Of a stretch of DNA of 32,261 bases, positions 18,072 to 26,988 are shown piece after piece (within the stretch, counting starts at the first letter, position 1; every line of letters starts with the position of its first letter). Below the pieces are notes generated by a model, which saw only the letters and a list, made by a program, of their open reading frames with translations, was not told where the DNA came from and searched no databases. Source of the DNA: Steroidobacteraceae bacterium (GTDB lineage: Bacteria > Pseudomonadota > Gammaproteobacteria > Steroidobacterales > Steroidobacteraceae); assembly GCA_025458865.1 (NCBI GenBank), contig JALORP010000036.1, forward strand, positions 1 through 32,261, given 5' to 3'. The translations under genes and the position numbers were made by a program.

Positions 18072-18668
18072 ATGCATTACGAGTCGATCTATCTTGCCTC
18101 CGCCTCGCCCCGCCGCAGCCAGCTGCTGAACCAGATCGGCGTCCCGCACGAGGTCTTTCCGGTGGACCTCGACGAGGCGCGCCTGCCGGGCGAGCCGCCC
18201 CGCGTCTACGTGGAGCGCCTCGCGCGGGACAAGGCGCGCGCGGCGTCGACCGCGCTGGCCGGACGGCCGCCGCGCCCGGTGCTGGCGGCGGACACCTCGG
18301 TCGTCCTGGGTGACGAGATCTTCGGCAAGCCGGCCGACGAGGGCGAGTGCGTGCGAATGCTCACCGCGCTCGGCGGGCGCACGCACGAGGTGATGACCGG
18401 CATCGCGGTGCTCGCGGGCGGCACGCTGCTCGCGGACGTGAGCGTCAGCCGCGTCAGCTTCCGCCGGATCGGCGAGGCCGAATGCCGCCGCTACTGGGCT
18501 AGCGGCGAGCCGCGCGACAAGGCCGGCGGCTACGCGGTGCAGGGGCTTGCGGCCGTGTTCGTCGAGCGTCTCGAGGGCAGCTTCTCCGGCGTCATGGGCC
18601 TGCCGCTCTTCGAGGCCGGCCGGCTGCTCGCGGCCGCGGGCGTGGTCACCTGGCGGGGCGCCGCGTGA
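18072..18668 (+). CDS. maf: Maf family nucleoside triphosphate pyrophosphatase (YhdE type)
   Basis: House-cleaning enzyme that hydrolyses non-canonical or surplus nucleotides (dTTP/UTP in the YhdE branch) to monophosphates. 198 residues from ATG 18072. Visible motifs: LASASPRRSQLL with the phosphate-binding SxSPRR, VLAADTSVVLGDEIFGKP with the catalytic Asp, RTHEVMTGIAVL, and GYAVQGLAAVFVERLEGSFS with GVMGLPLFE at the end, a pattern of the dTTPase branch. The TGA overlaps the GTG of rng by four bases. The maf-rng-yhdP order is the standard gammaproteobacterial one. Confidence 0.95.
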   Translation: MHYESIYLASASPRRSQLLNQIGVPHEVFPVDLDEARLPGEPPRVYVERLARDKARAASTALAGRPPRPVLAADTSVVLGDEIFGKPADEGECVRMLTALGGRTHEVMTGIAVLAGGTLLADVSVSRVSFRRIGEAECRRYWASGEPRDKAGGYAVQGLAAVFVERLEGSFSGVMGLPLFEAGRLLAAAGVVTWRGAA

Positions 18669-20134
18669 GCACCGAACTCGTCGTCAACGTCACGCCGCGG
18701 GAGAGCCGGGCCGCGCTGGTCGAGAACGGCGTCCTGCAGGAACTCTTCGTCGAGCGCGCCAACCGCCGCGGGCTGATCAGCAACATCTACAAGGGCCGCG
18801 TGTCGCGCGTGCTGCCCGGCATGCAGGCGGCCTTCATCGACGTGGGGCTCGACCGGACGGGCTTCCTGCACGCCTCGGACATCGTGTCCCCGCCGGGCCT
18901 CGACAGCCCGGTCGAGGCGCCGCCGCCGTCGAGCGTGCGCGAGCTGCTGCGGGAAGGCGACGAGATCCTCGTGCAGGTGCTCAAGGACCCGCTCGGCACG
19001 AAGGGCGCACGGCTGACAACCTACGTGACGCTGCCCTCGCGCTACCTCGTGTACATGCCGCAGGGCCGCGGCGTCGGCATCTCGTCGCGCATCGAGGACG
19101 AGGCCGAGCGCACCCGGTTGCGCGAGGCCGTGGCCGCCTTCGCCGGTCCCGAGGCGACGGGCGGCTTCATCGTGCGGACCGCGGCGGAGGACTGCGGCAT
19201 CGAGGCGCTGCGCGCCGACATGCTGTTCCTGCAGCGGCTGTGGGACGTGATCCGAAGGCGCGGCACGGCGACGCCCGCGGGGCGCCTGGTGCACGAGGAC
19301 CTGCCGCTCGAGCTTCGGGTGCTGCGCGACCAGCTCGGCGAGCACGTCGAGCGCGTGCTGGTGGATGCGCCGGCCGCCCAGGCGCGGATGATCGAATTCG
19401 CCCGGACGTTCATGCCCCAGAGCGCGGGCCGGATCGAGAGCTACACGGGCAGCCGCCCGATCTTCGACCTCTACGGGATCGAGGACGAGATCGGCCGTGC
19501 GCTGGACCGCAAGGTGCCGCTCAAGTCGGGCGGCTACCTGATGATCGACCAGACCGAGGCGCTCACCACGATCGACGTGAACACGGGCGCCTTCGTGGGC
19601 CACCGCAACCTCGAGGACACGATTTTCCGCACCAACCTCGAGGCTGCGGTGGCCATCGCGCGCCAGCTGAGGCTGCGCAACCTCGGCGGCATCATCATCG
19701 TAGACTTCATCGACATGGTGGACGAGGAGCACCGGAGCCAGGTGCTGCAGGCGCTCGAGAAGGCGCTCGCGTCCGACCACGCCAAGACACACGTATCGGC
19801 GGTGTCCTCGCTGGGCCTGGTCGAGATGACCCGCAAGCGCACGCGCGAAAGCCTCGAACACCTGCTATGCCGGCCCTGTCCCACCTGCGAGGGCCGCGGC
19901 TTCGTGAAGACGCCGGAGACCGTCGCCTACGAGGTGTTCCGCGAGGTGCTGCGCCAGTCGCGCCAGTTCGAGTTCCAGGAGTGCATGGTGCTCGCCCACC
20001 AGGACGTGATCGAGCTGCTGCTCGACGAGGAGTCGGCGGCGCTGGCCGAGCTCGAGCTGGCCACCGGCAAGCCGATCCGCCTGCAGGCGGAGGCCCAGTA
20101 CGCGCAGGACCAGTTCGACGTGGTGCTCATCTGA
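18665..20134 (+). CDS. rng: Ribonuclease G
   Basis: Endoribonuclease of the RNase E/G family that trims the 5' end of 16S rRNA and degrades some mRNAs. 489 residues, normal for RNase G without the C-terminal scaffold of RNase E. The S1-like domain is near residues 30-120 (NIYKGRVSRVLPGMQAAFID, DRTGFLHASD). The catalytic metal-binding region shows TTIDVNTGAFVG and IIIVDFIDMVDEEHRSQV, and the zinc-link cysteines are in LCRPCPTCEGRGF. The GTG start overlaps the maf stop by four bases. yhdP starts 19 bases after the stop behind a GGAGGGAG ribosome-binding site. Confidence 0.96.
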   Translation: MSTELVVNVTPRESRAALVENGVLQELFVERANRRGLISNIYKGRVSRVLPGMQAAFIDVGLDRTGFLHASDIVSPPGLDSPVEAPPPSSVRELLREGDEILVQVLKDPLGTKGARLTTYVTLPSRYLVYMPQGRGVGISSRIEDEAERTRLREAVAAFAGPEATGGFIVRTAAEDCGIEALRADMLFLQRLWDVIRRRGTATPAGRLVHEDLPLELRVLRDQLGEHVERVLVDAPAAQARMIEFARTFMPQSAGRIESYTGSRPIFDLYGIEDEIGRALDRKVPLKSGGYLMIDQTEALTTIDVNTGAFVGHRNLEDTIFRTNLEAAVAIARQLRLRNLGGIIIVDFIDMVDEEHRSQVLQALEKALASDHAKTHVSAVSSLGLVEMTRKRTRESLEHLLCRPCPTCEGRGFVKTPETVAYEVFREVLRQSRQFEFQECMVLAHQDVIELLLDEESAALAELELATGKPIRLQAEAQYAQDQFDVVLI

Positions 20135-20153
20135 CGCTGGAGGGAGCGAGCGC

Positions 20154-23100
20154 GTGATCGCCGCCGGCACCAAGGCCTGGCGCTGGATCGCCGGCAGCAT
20201 CGCGGCGCTCGTGATCGGCGCAGCGCTGGTGGTGGGCGCCCTGCGCGTCGCGATCGCCCAGTTGCCCGGCCTTCAGGCGCAGGTCACCGAGCAGGTTCGC
20301 GCCCAGACCGGGCTGCGGCTCTCCTTCGATTCGCTCGACGCGCGTTTCGGTCGCTACGGCCCCGAGGTCTACTTCGAGGGCGCGCGCGTGGTCGGCGCCG
20401 AGCGCGGCGAGGTGCTGGTCACTGCGCGAGCGGGGCGGGTGAGCCTCGCCGTGCTGCGCTCGCTCTACCATCGACGCCTCGAGATCGGAAGGGTGATCCT
20501 GGAGGCGCCGCGCCTCGACTTCCTGATTTTCCCTGACAGGCACGTCGAACTCGCGGGGCAGGCCGGCATCGAGCTCGACCCGGACCGCCCGCGCCGCGAG
20601 TTCAGCCTCGAGCGGCTGCCGCGTGGCGTGGTCGAGATCCGCGACGCGACGCTCGGCTTCCGCGACCTCGGTGTCGAAGGGGCTGACTTCGAGCTCCGGC
20701 ACGTGGACCTCGAGCTGTCGCGTGGCGCGCGCGCCGTCGCCGTGGAAGGCAGCGTGGACCTGCCGCGCCGCTTCGGTGAGCGGCTGGATTTCGCGGGGGA
20801 TGCGGCCGGCGAACTCGCCGACCTCGGTTCGCTCGAGTGGCGGCTCGCGGTGGACGCGAGGGAGATCGACTTCGCCGGCCTGGTCGAGAGCTTTCCCCGG
20901 GCATCGCTGCTGCCTTCGGCGGGCCGGGGCTCGCTGCGCATCGAGGCGCAGGGCGAGGGACGCACGCTTGACGGCGCCTCCGGCGAGATGGACTTCGAGG
21001 GTCTGGTGCTGCCGTTCGTGACGGGCGCGGCGCCCGCGGCCTATCGCCGGGCGGCCGTCGGGTTCAGCGCCGAGCGGGACGGGGAGCGCTGGGAGTTCGA
21101 CCTGCGCGGCCTGGAACTGTCTACGGTGGATCGCCCCTGGGAGCGCGGCCCGGTCGAGGCGGTCGTCGAAACCAGCGAGGGGCGCCTCCACCGCGTGGCG
21201 CTGAAGGCCCGATTCCTGCGGCTCGAGAACCTCCTGCCGCTCCTCGACCTCGCGCCGGCATTTGCAGGTTTGGAGATCGCGCGGGCGCTGGCGCCGCGCG
21301 GGATCCTGCGCGAGGTCGACCTGGTCGCGAGCGGTTTCGTGCCGGGTCGCGTGCCCGACCTCGAGGGCGAGTCGAGGTTCGCCGGGCTCGGCATTTCGCC
21401 GCGCGGACGCGCGCCGGGTTTCGACGGGCTCAGCGGCCGCATCGAGGCGAGGGGCGCGCAGGGCGTCATGGCGCTGGAGGCTCGCGATCTCGCGGTGGAC
21501 TGGCCCGCTGAGTGGCGCGCCGTCCAGGCATTCCCCGCCGTCGCGGCGAAGGCGGGCTGGGAACGCGTGCCCGAGGGACTCAGGGTGTGGGCCGACGAGG
21601 TCGCGGTGGATGCAGGCCACGGCCACGTGAGCGGGCGCGTGCGCCTGCTGCTGCGTCCGGGCGAGACGCCTGTCATGGACATCGCCGCCAGCCTGCGCGA
21701 CTTCGAGGCTGTCGAGGCGCCGAGATACCTGCCTACGTCGCGCCTCGGTCCGAAGCCGCTCGCGTGGCTCGACGAAGCCTTCCGCGGCGGCCGCCTCGTG
21801 CGCGGCGAAGTCTTCGTCACGGGCCCGGCCCGCGGCTTTCCCTACCGCGAGGGGCAGGGCCGCTTCGCGGCCCGCGGACGGGTCGAGGACCTGGTCCTGG
21901 CTTACGCGCCCGGATGGCCCTTGGCCGAGGGACTGGATCTGGACGTCACCTTCGACGGGCCGGGGGCCAGCGCGACGGAGCTGAGCGGGCGCGTGGCGGG
22001 CATCGAGGTGTCCGGCGCGACGGCCCAGCTCGCGGACTGGCGCGAGTCTCTGCTCATCCTGCGGGCCGACGTCGCGGGTGATGCCGGCGCCGCGCATCGG
22101 TTCCTTGCCCGCAGTCCCATCGGACCGGGTCTCGGCCCGACCTTCGCGCGCCTCCAGGCTTCAGGCCGGCTGGCCGGCGAAGCCGTCATGCTGCTGCCGC
22201 TCAAGAGCTTCGCGGATCGCGTGATCACCGTGCGCGCCGGAGGCAGGGGTCTTCGACTTTCTCTTCAGGGCCTGGCGGAACCGGTCACCGGACTGGAAGG
22301 CGAACTGACCGTCCGCAACACCGAACTCTATGCGCCGCGCCTTTCCGGCGAGGCGCTCGGCGGGCGCTTCGAGGCGTCCTTGGATACGCTGCGGGCGGCG
22401 AGCGGTGCACTGACGACCATCGTCGAGGCGAAGGGCACGCTCGACGGCGCACGGCTGCCGGCGCTGCTGCGCCTGCCCTCGACCGCGGAGCTGACCGGAA
22501 ACACGACGTGGCGGGGCACCTGGAGCGCAGGGCGCGCCTCGCCCGGCGGCGGCCCGCCGGGCCGGTCGCTGATCCGGATCGAGAGCGACCTCGCAGGCCT
22601 GGCTTCCGGGCTGCCGGCGCCGCTGTCGAAGGCGCCGTCGGCGCGCCGGCCGCTGCGCATCGATCTCGAGCCCTTGCCCGACGGTGGGCTGGCCGTCGAA
22701 GCGTCCCTCGACCGTGAACTGCGCGCGCGGCTGCGGATGGAACAGGGTCCGCAGGGCCGCACGCTCGACCGGGGCGTAGTGCGTCTGGGCGGCGGCGAGC
22801 CCGGGCCGCTGCCGGTGGCGCCGGGAATTCGCGTCGAGGGGCGGTTGGCTGCCCTGAGCGTGAGCGACCTGCTCGAGCTGCGCTCGCCGCAGCCGGGCCC
22901 GAGGCGGCTGCAGGACTGGCTCGCGGGCGCGGACCTCGACGTCGGGCGGCTCGAAGTGCTGGGCTACGAGTTCGAGCGCGTCTCGGGCCGTATGCGCCCC
23001 GCACCACAGGGCTGGGACATCGAGATCGCCTCGCCTTCGGTCGCCGGGCGCGCGCTCGTTCCTTACGATTTCGACGGCGACGCGCCGCTCGCCCTGGATA

Positions 23101-24023
23101 TGGAGCGGCTCTTCCTTGGGACGCGCGTGCGGCGAGGCAAGGGCGAGGCCGATCCGAGAGACCTTCCGAATGTGCGGCTCGACGTGCGGGCCGCGACTTT
23201 CGAGCGCTACGATCTCGGGCACCTCGAGGCCGAACTGCTGCGCCGGCCCGATGGCGTCTCGCTCGAGCGCTTCCGGATCGAGCACGCGGCGTATACCGCG
23301 TCGGGCAGCGGCCGCTGGACCGCGGGGCCTGCCGGGCAGCGCAGCGCACTCGACTTCGAGCTCGACAGCGGCGACGCCCGGGGGCTCCTGTCGGCCTTCG
23401 GATTTGCCCCGCTCGTCGACGCCCGCGCCGCCCGTCTCGAGGCGCGACTGACCTGGCCCGGGGCGCCGGACGGCGAGCTGCTCGGTCGCGTCTCGGGCGA
23501 GGGGAGCCTGCGATTCACGGAGGGCCGCCTCGCGACCGTGGACCCCGGTGCGGGCCGCGTGCTCGGGCTCATGAGCCTCGCGCACCTGCCGCGGCGGCTG
23601 GCGCTCGACTTCCACGACGTGACCGACGAGGGGCTGGCCTTCGACACCATCACGGGCGATTTCCGGCTCGTGGACGGCGGCGCCTACACCGACAACCTGC
23701 TGCTGCGCGGGCCGGCCACCGAGATCGGCATCGCCGGGCGCACCGGCCTCGGCGACCGCAGCTACGACCAGACCGCCATCGTCACCGGCCAGCTCGGCGC
23801 ATCCCTCGGCGTGGCCGGCGCGCTCGCCGCCGGGCCGGCCATCGGCGCCGCGATCTTCCTCATCTCGCAGATCTTCAAGGAGCCGCTGTCGGGCGCGGTG
23901 CGGGCGTACTATCGCATCACCGGACCCTGGGACTCGCCGAACGTGCGCAAGATCGACGCCAACGAACTCAAGGAGGCCGCCGGCCTGTCCGTGGCGCCGA
24001 CTGCGCCGGGGGGCGCGCCGTGA
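20154..24023 (+). CDS. yhdP: YhdP family AsmA-like envelope protein
   Basis: Very large inner-membrane-anchored protein of the AsmA-like group, thought to bridge the periplasm and move phospholipids to the outer membrane. 1289 residues, close to the length of known YhdP. One N-terminal transmembrane helix (SIAALVIGAALVVGALRVAI), then long beta-rich repeats typical of bridge-like lipid transfer proteins (e.g. LRLSFDSLDARFGRYGPEVY, RYLPTSRLGPKPLAWLDEAF, the conserved LDEAF segment), and a C-terminal DUF3971/AsmA-like part with RVLGLMSLAHLPRRLALDFH and FDTITGDFRLVDGGAYTDNL. A hydrophobic segment near the end (LGASLGVAGALAAGPAIGAA) matches the family. GTG start; the stop overlaps the next gene by four bases. 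Confidence 0.95.
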   Translation: MIAAGTKAWRWIAGSIAALVIGAALVVGALRVAIAQLPGLQAQVTEQVRAQTGLRLSFDSLDARFGRYGPEVYFEGARVVGAERGEVLVTARAGRVSLAVLRSLYHRRLEIGRVILEAPRLDFLIFPDRHVELAGQAGIELDPDRPRREFSLERLPRGVVEIRDATLGFRDLGVEGADFELRHVDLELSRGARAVAVEGSVDLPRRFGERLDFAGDAAGELADLGSLEWRLAVDAREIDFAGLVESFPRASLLPSAGRGSLRIEAQGEGRTLDGASGEMDFEGLVLPFVTGAAPAAYRRAAVGFSAERDGERWEFDLRGLELSTVDRPWERGPVEAVVETSEGRLHRVALKARFLRLENLLPLLDLAPAFAGLEIARALAPRGILREVDLVASGFVPGRVPDLEGESRFAGLGISPRGRAPGFDGLSGRIEARGAQGVMALEARDLAVDWPAEWRAVQAFPAVAAKAGWERVPEGLRVWADEVAVDAGHGHVSGRVRLLLRPGETPVMDIAASLRDFEAVEAPRYLPTSRLGPKPLAWLDEAFRGGRLVRGEVFVTGPARGFPYREGQGRFAARGRVEDLVLAYAPGWPLAEGLDLDVTFDGPGASATELSGRVAGIEVSGATAQLADWRESLLILRADVAGDAGAAHRFLARSPIGPGLGPTFARLQASGRLAGEAVMLLPLKSFADRVITVRAGGRGLRLSLQGLAEPVTGLEGELTVRNTELYAPRLSGEALGGRFEASLDTLRAASGALTTIVEAKGTLDGARLPALLRLPSTAELTGNTTWRGTWSAGRASPGGGPPGRSLIRIESDLAGLASGLPAPLSKAPSARRPLRIDLEPLPDGGLAVEASLDRELRARLRMEQGPQGRTLDRGVVRLGGGEPGPLPVAPGIRVEGRLAALSVSDLLELRSPQPGPRRLQDWLAGADLDVGRLEVLGYEFERVSGRMRPAPQGWDIEIASPSVAGRALVPYDFDGDAPLALDMERLFLGTRVRRGKGEADPRDLPNVRLDVRAATFERYDLGHLEAELLRRPDGVSLERFRIEHAAYTASGSGRWTAGPAGQRSALDFELDSGDARGLLSAFGFAPLVDARAARLEARLTWPGAPDGELLGRVSGEGSLRFTEGRLATVDPGAGRVLGLMSLAHLPRRLALDFHDVTDEGLAFDTITGDFRLVDGGAYTDNLLLRGPATEIGIAGRTGLGDRSYDQTAIVTGQLGASLGVAGALAAGPAIGAAIFLISQIFKEPLSGAVRAYYRITGPWDSPNVRKIDANELKEAAGLSVAPTAPGGAP

Positions 24024-24841
24024 GCGGCTTGCCGCGCATCGCGGCGCTGCAGATGACGAGCGGCCTCGACGTGGGCGCCAACCTCGCGACCGCTCGCCGG
24101 CTGCTGGGCGAGGCGCGCGAGGCCGGCGCCTGCGTCGCGGTGCTGCCGGAGAACTTCGCCTTCATGGGCCGCAGCGAGGCCGAGCGCCGCAAGGTCGTCG
24201 AGGCGGCGGGCAGCGGGCCGGTGCAGGACGCGATGGCCGGGGCCGCGCGCGAGCTGGGGCTTTGGATCATCGCGGGCACGACGCCCATCGCGCTGCCCGA
24301 CGACCCGCGCCCCGCCAACGCCTGCCTGGTGTTCGACGACCGCGGCCGGCAGGTCGCCCGCTACGACAAGATCCACCTCTTCGACGTGGACCTGCCCGGG
24401 CGTGACGAGGGCTACCGCGAATCGGCCAACGCCGCGCCCGGCCGGGCGCCCGTGGTGGTCGAGACGCCCGCGGGCCGGATCGGGCTGAGCGTGTGCTACG
24501 ATCTTCGCTTCCCCGAGCTGTATCGCCGCCTGGTCGCGGACGGCGCCGAGATCCTCTCGGTGCCCGCGGCCTTCACCGCGCCGACCGGCCGGGCGCACTG
24601 GGAAGTCCTGCTGCGGGCCCGTGCGGTGGAGAACCTCTGCTACGTCGTCGCGGCGGCGCAGTCTGGGCTGCACCCGAACGGGCGCGAGACCTACGGCGAC
24701 ACGCTCGTGGCCGATTTCTGGGGCCGCGTGCTGCGCCGCAGGCCGCGTGGCTCCGGCGTCGTCATGGCCGACGTGGACCGGGCGGCCCAGCAGCGGATCC
24801 GCCGTTCTTTCCCGGCGCTGTCGCACCGGGTGCTGGAGTGA
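24020..24841 (+). CDS. Nitrilase-family amidase, Nit1/deaminated glutathione amidase type
   Basis: Carbon-nitrogen hydrolase of the Nit1 branch, which repairs deaminated glutathione by splitting off its amide. 273 residues. The Glu-Lys-Cys triad is visible: LPENFAFMG (Glu), [14 protein letters not shown] (Lys) and [15 protein letters not shown] (Cys). [20 protein letters not shown] and [12 protein letters not shown] complete the family pattern. GTG start overlapping the yhdP stop; tldD starts two bases after its TGA. In many Gammaproteobacteria a nit gene lies between yhdP and tldD, so the gene is in its expected place. Confidence 0.92.
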   Translation: MSGLPRIAALQMTSGLDVGANLATARRLLGEAREAGACVAVLPENFAFMGRSEAERRKVVEAAGSGPVQDAMAGAARELGLWIIAGTTPIALPDDPRPANACLVFDDRGRQVARYDKIHLFDVDLPGRDEGYRESANAAPGRAPVVVETPAGRIGLSVCYDLRFPELYRRLVADGAEILSVPAAFTAPTGRAHWEVLLRARAVENLCYVVAAAQSGLHPNGRETYGDTLVADFWGRVLRRRPRGSGVVMADVDRAAQQRIRRSFPALSHRVLE

Positions 24842-24843
24842 GC

Positions 24844-26307
24844 ATGAGCGCAGCCAAGGATGTGATGACTGCCGACCCGATGGCCAGTGCCCGCGAGGCG
24901 ATCCTCGTCCCGGCCGGGCTCGACGAATCGCGGCTCGAGCACGCCCTCGGCGCGCTGCTGGGCGCTTCCATCGACGGCGGCGACCTGTACTTCCAGGCCT
25001 CCCGCGAGGAGCACTGGTCGCTCGAGGACGGTATCGTCAAGGAGGGCTCGTACAGCATCGAGAGCGGCGTCGGCGTGCGGGCGATTGCCGGCGAGCGCAC
25101 GGGATTCGCGTACTCCGACGAGATCGTGCCGGAGGCGCTGCTCGAGGCCGCGCGCGCCGCGCGCGCCATCGCCCGCAGCGGCGGAGAGGGGCGCACGCGT
25201 GCCTGGCAGCCGGTGGTGCCGCACCGCCTGTACCTGCCCAGCGACCCGATCGTCTCGCTGGGGGACACCGAGAAGGTCGCGCTGCTCGAGCGCATCGACC
25301 GCGAGACGCGGGCGTTGGATCCGCGCGTGTGCCAGGTCATGGCGAGCATCGCGGCCGTCCACGAGGTCGTGCTCGTCGCGGCCACCGACGGCACGCTGGC
25401 GGCCGACGTCAGGCCGCTGGTGCGCCTGAACGTGGCGGTGATCGTCGAGCGGGACGGGCGCCGCGAGCAGGGCTACGCCGGCGCCGGCGGTCGCTACTCG
25501 CTGGCGGAACTCGTCGCCGACGGCCGGCCGATGGCGTTGGCGCGTGAGGCCGTCCGTCAGGCGCTCATCAACCTCGATGCGATCGCCGCGCCAGCCGGCA
25601 GCATGACCGTGGTGCTTGGCCCGGGCTGGCCCGGCGTCCTGCTGCACGAGGCCATCGGCCACGGCCTCGAGGGCGACTTCAACCGCAAGGGCACTTCGGC
25701 CTTCAGCGGCCGGGTCGGCCAGCAGGTCGCCTCGCCGCTGTGCACGGTGGTGGACGACGGGACCCTGAGCCGCCGCCGCGGCTCCCTCAACGTGGACGAC
25801 GAAGGCGTGCCGACGCAGTGCACGACGCTCATCGAGGGCGGCGTGCTGCGCGGCTACCTTCAGGACAAGCTGAATGCGCGCCTGATGGGCGTGGCGCCCA
25901 CCGGCAACGGCCGCCGCCAGTCCTTCGCCCACCAGACGCTGCCGCGAATGACGAACACCTACATGCTGGCGGGTCCGCACGACCCCGGGGAAATCATCCG
26001 CTCGGTGAAACGCGGGCTGTTCGCCGCGAATTTCGGCGGCGGCCAGGTGGACATCACCTCGGGCAAGTTCGTGTTCTCGGCGAGCGAGGCCTACCTGATC
26101 GAGGACGGTCGCATCACCGCGCCCGTCAAGGGCGCGACGCTGATCGGCAACGGCCCGGACGTGCTCACGCGCGTCAGCATGGTCGGCAACGACCTGAAGC
26201 TCGACGAGGGCGTCGGCGTCTGCGGCAAGGAAGGGCAGTCCGTGCCGGTCGGCGTCGGCCAGCCAACGCTTCGGGTGGACGGGCTCACCGTCGGCGGCAC
26301 CGCGTAG
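24844..26307 (+). CDS. tldD: Metalloprotease TldD
   Basis: Catalytic subunit of the TldD/TldE (PmbA) zinc protease that processes microcin B17 and CcdA-type peptides and degrades unfolded peptides through a narrow channel. 487 residues from ATG 24844. The zinc motif [11 protein letters not shown] (HExxxH) lies near residue 268. Other marks are [60 protein letters not shown], and [20 protein letters not shown] followed by [20 protein letters not shown]. Its partner pmbA is 4.3 kb downstream, beyond the repeat island and the minus-strand pur block. Confidence 0.96.
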   Translation: MSAAKDVMTADPMASAREAILVPAGLDESRLEHALGALLGASIDGGDLYFQASREEHWSLEDGIVKEGSYSIESGVGVRAIAGERTGFAYSDEIVPEALLEAARAARAIARSGGEGRTRAWQPVVPHRLYLPSDPIVSLGDTEKVALLERIDRETRALDPRVCQVMASIAAVHEVVLVAATDGTLAADVRPLVRLNVAVIVERDGRREQGYAGAGGRYSLAELVADGRPMALAREAVRQALINLDAIAAPAGSMTVVLGPGWPGVLLHEAIGHGLEGDFNRKGTSAFSGRVGQQVASPLCTVVDDGTLSRRRGSLNVDDEGVPTQCTTLIEGGVLRGYLQDKLNARLMGVAPTGNGRRQSFAHQTLPRMTNTYMLAGPHDPGEIIRSVKRGLFAANFGGGQVDITSGKFVFSASEAYLIEDGRITAPVKGATLIGNGPDVLTRVSMVGNDLKLDEGVGVCGKEGQSVPVGVGQPTLRVDGLTVGGTA

Positions 26308-26317
26308 GGACGGGGCG

Positions 26318-26542
26318 GTGAGGCTCTCGCGTCCGGTCTACGAATCGCTGCCCTACGCCTACATGGGCCTCGGCGTCGGCGCGCTGGTGTTCTCCTTCCA
26401 CTGGCGCCAGCCGCCGTGGTCGGGAGCCCTCGTCGCGGCGGGGCTGCTGCTCCTGGTCGGCGGCCTCGTGCTCGTGCTCAAGCGGCGCGACTACCGGATC
26501 CAGAAGCGGCGCTACGGGCACGACCTCGACGACGAGGACTGA
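26318..26542 (+). CDS. Small two-span inner-membrane protein
   Basis: 74 residues from GTG 26318, 10 bases after tldD, in the same direction and likely cotranscribed. Two hydrophobic helices (MGLGVGALVFSFHWRQ, with PPW between, then GALVAAGLLLLVGGLVLVL) end in a very basic and then acidic tail (KRRDYRIQKRRYGHDLDDED), predicting both ends in the cytoplasm. Function unknown; no family name recognised. Codon use and hydropathy fit a real gene. Confidence 0.7.
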   Translation: MRLSRPVYESLPYAYMGLGVGALVFSFHWRQPPWSGALVAAGLLLLVGGLVLVLKRRDYRIQKRRYGHDLDDED

Positions 26543-26556
26543 TCCTCCGCGCGTGC

Positions 26557-26596
26557 GGGGGACTGTTCCCGGTGGTGCCTGTGCCGCGACCGGGAA
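26557..26596. terminator. Hairpin after the tldD operon, includes GGGGGACTGTTCCC
   Basis: GGGGGACTGTTCCC (26557-26570) is followed by a stem, GTTCCCGGT and ACCGGGAAC, that could end transcription from the maf-to-tldD operon. There is no T-tract, so terminator function is only a possibility. Confidence 0.35.
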
Positions 26597-26636
26597 CCGG
26601 AACCCGGACAGGATTCAGAACAGTGCCTCGCGCGCC

Positions 26637-26717
26637 GGCGGGATCCGGCCGGGCCCCCATTTCGCTCGCCCGGGAAGAAAACTCGCTCGCTCCAGGGGGC
26701 CACTGGCCACCTCGCCG
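26637..26717 (-). repeat. Dispersed repeat family 2, copy a
   Basis: Runs from GGCGGGATCCGGCCGGG through TTCGCTCGC and ACTCGCTCGCTCC to GGCCACTGGCCACCTCGCC. The reverse complement of 31930-32015 aligns along nearly the whole length, e.g. GGATCCGGCCGGGCC at one end and GGCCACTGGCCACCTCGCC at the other. Confidence 0.65.
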
Positions 26718-26728
26718 GCGCGCGCGTG

Positions 26729-26772
26729 AGGAAGCGCCTGATTCGGCACTGCCCGATTCAGGCCCGGCGCTT
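26729..26772. repeat. Central hairpin between inverted repeat copies
   Basis: GAAGCGCCTGATTCGG and CCGATTCAGGCCCGGCGCTTC pair as an 8 plus 8 base stem with one mismatch and a five-base bulge. It lies at the axis between copy a and copy b, so 26637-26876 forms one large imperfect inverted repeat. Confidence 0.6.
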
Positions 26773-26783
26773 CGCGCCGCGAC

Positions 26784-26876
26784 CGAGGTGGCGAGGGGGC
26801 CCCACAGCCGAGCGTAAGGCGGTGCGAGGCTCGGCGAGCACCGCAGCGAGGCGAGGAGTGCCCCCCGCCGGATCCC
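26784..26876 (+). repeat. Dispersed repeat family 2, copy b (diverged)
   Basis: Begins GAGGTGGCGAGGGGGCC and ends GCCCCCCGCCGGATCC, the same end pattern as the copy at 31930-32015 and the inverse of copy a. The middle has drifted, so this copy is less certain. Confidence 0.45.
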
Positions 26877-26927
26877 GGTCGCGGCGTAGGCACAAGTCAC
26901 GTGTCCCGCCCGCGCGCGAGGTATCAA

Positions 26928-26940
26928 GGGGACAGTCCCC
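26928..26940. repeat. Short palindrome GGGGACAGTCCCC
   Basis: Third member of the GGGGAC(T/A)GT(T/C)CCC group. With 26557-26573 it frames the repeat island as a direct repeat; both are followed by GGT. Confidence 0.4.
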
Positions 26941-26970
26941 GGTCCGCGCGCGAGCGTCAGCCCTTGCGGT

Positions 26971-26988
26971 GCGGCCTGATCAGGCCGC
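26971..26988. repeat. Perfect 18-base palindrome over the ExeA/FHA stop codon
   Basis: GCGGCCTGATCAGGCCGC is identical to its reverse complement and centres on the TGA of the minus-strand ATPase/FHA gene. As RNA it has no loop without opening central pairs; as DNA it is a dyad-symmetric protein site candidate. Confidence 0.6.
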
